Shown: positions 63,912 to 64,000 of the stretch, in pieces
How the letters are laid out: every line of letters begins with the position of its first letter
Numbering within the stretch: the first letter of the stretch is position 1
Assembly: GCA_030424845.1 (NCBI GenBank)
Contig: JAUHWC010000001.1
Span: forward strand, 849,047-913,046
Origin: Alphaproteobacteria bacterium
Lineage (GTDB): Bacteria > Pseudomonadota > Alphaproteobacteria > Sphingomonadales > Sphingomonadaceae
Length of the DNA stretch: 64,000 nucleotides
Direction of reading: 5' to 3'
The notes under the pieces: generated by a model
Told to the model about the DNA's origin: nothing
The model's input: only the letters and a program-made list of their open reading frames with translations
Databases searched by the model: none
Program-made: the position numbers and the translations under genes

Positions 63912-64000
63912 ATGACCACCAAGACCCTGACCCGTTCGGCCCCGCGGATGCGCGACTATCTCGCGCCCGCCACGCTCGCGCTTGCCATTGCGGGTGCCGC
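63912..64000 (+). CDS. Unidentified gene, cut by the window end
   Basis: An ATG at 63912 opens a frame that runs to the last base (29 codons visible). The N-terminus is polar (MTTKTLTRSAPRMRDYL) and is followed by a hydrophobic segment (LAPATLALAIAGA), so a membrane or exported protein is possible. The family cannot be told. Its upstream region holds LexA-like box 2. Confidence 0.5.
   Translation, partial: MTTKTLTRSAPRMRDYLAPATLALAIAGA

Noticed and set aside
1..64000. CRISPR arrays, rRNA genes and intact insertion sequences
   Set aside because: No regularly spaced repeats, no rRNA conserved segments and no transposase-like gene were seen anywhere in the window.

Overview
The window comes from a GC-rich alphaproteobacterium, most likely a sphingomonad of the Erythrobacteraceae type. 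The basis is gene content and neighbourhood: a ChpT-type histidine phosphotransferase, TIGR02186/TauE pairing, a DUF3297 protein, an NfrB-like glycosyltransferase, a ParA/RHH/SPOR cluster, clpP-clpX and a non-catalytic PyrC paired with PyrB. No rRNA gene is present, so genus is inference.

Positions 1 to about 44,000 look like ordinary core chromosome. They run: valS (5' end cut by the window), queE, a MATE exporter, a HerA-like ATPase, TIGR02186 plus TauE, an NfrB-like glycosyltransferase followed by a gene broken by an in-frame TAG, nhaA, DUF3297, tRNA-Leu(TAG), tig, a TonB receptor and amidase, clpP, clpX, a four-gene minus-strand cluster (mtgA, CDF transporter, polysaccharide deacetylase, GFA protein), rpoH, rluD-like, an M67 peptidase, chpT, an AmiD-like amidase, aqpZ, RNase P RNA, a phosphatase, a porin, SIMPL, gloA, der, bfr/bfd, DUF418, a TPR-SPOR protein, parA/RHH/SPOR lipoprotein, pyrC'/pyrB, sppA and tRNA-Val(CAC).

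From the 3' end of tRNA-Val (44,009) to the end of the window the content changes to an accessory metal-resistance island. Just beyond the tRNA lie a perfect inverted repeat and an 11-bp-period direct repeat, as expected of an integration site. No integrase gene is inside the window. Three regulatory modules follow. (1) A CnrY/CnrX/CnrH-like anti-sigma, sensor and ECF sigma set heads copA (multicopper oxidase) and copB, diverging from DUF2231, a lipoprotein, DUF411 and a Met/His-rich protein. (2) CsoR, with a perfect palindromic operator, diverges from DUF5676, a Cu(I) P1B-ATPase and an APC permease. (3) A CadR/PbrR-like MerR regulator, with a textbook long-spacer promoter, diverges from a transglutaminase-like protein, a short CDF transporter, a His-rich periplasmic protein and czcCBA. 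Together these would oxidise, bind and export copper and export divalent Zn/Cd/Co.

The right end (62.8-64.0 kb) carries AlpA-like and HTH-like genes and the start of another gene. Two GAAC-N7-GAAC boxes, the alphaproteobacterial LexA pattern, lie in the control region between divergent genes. This suggests the flank of an SOS-responsive mobile element that continues past the window.
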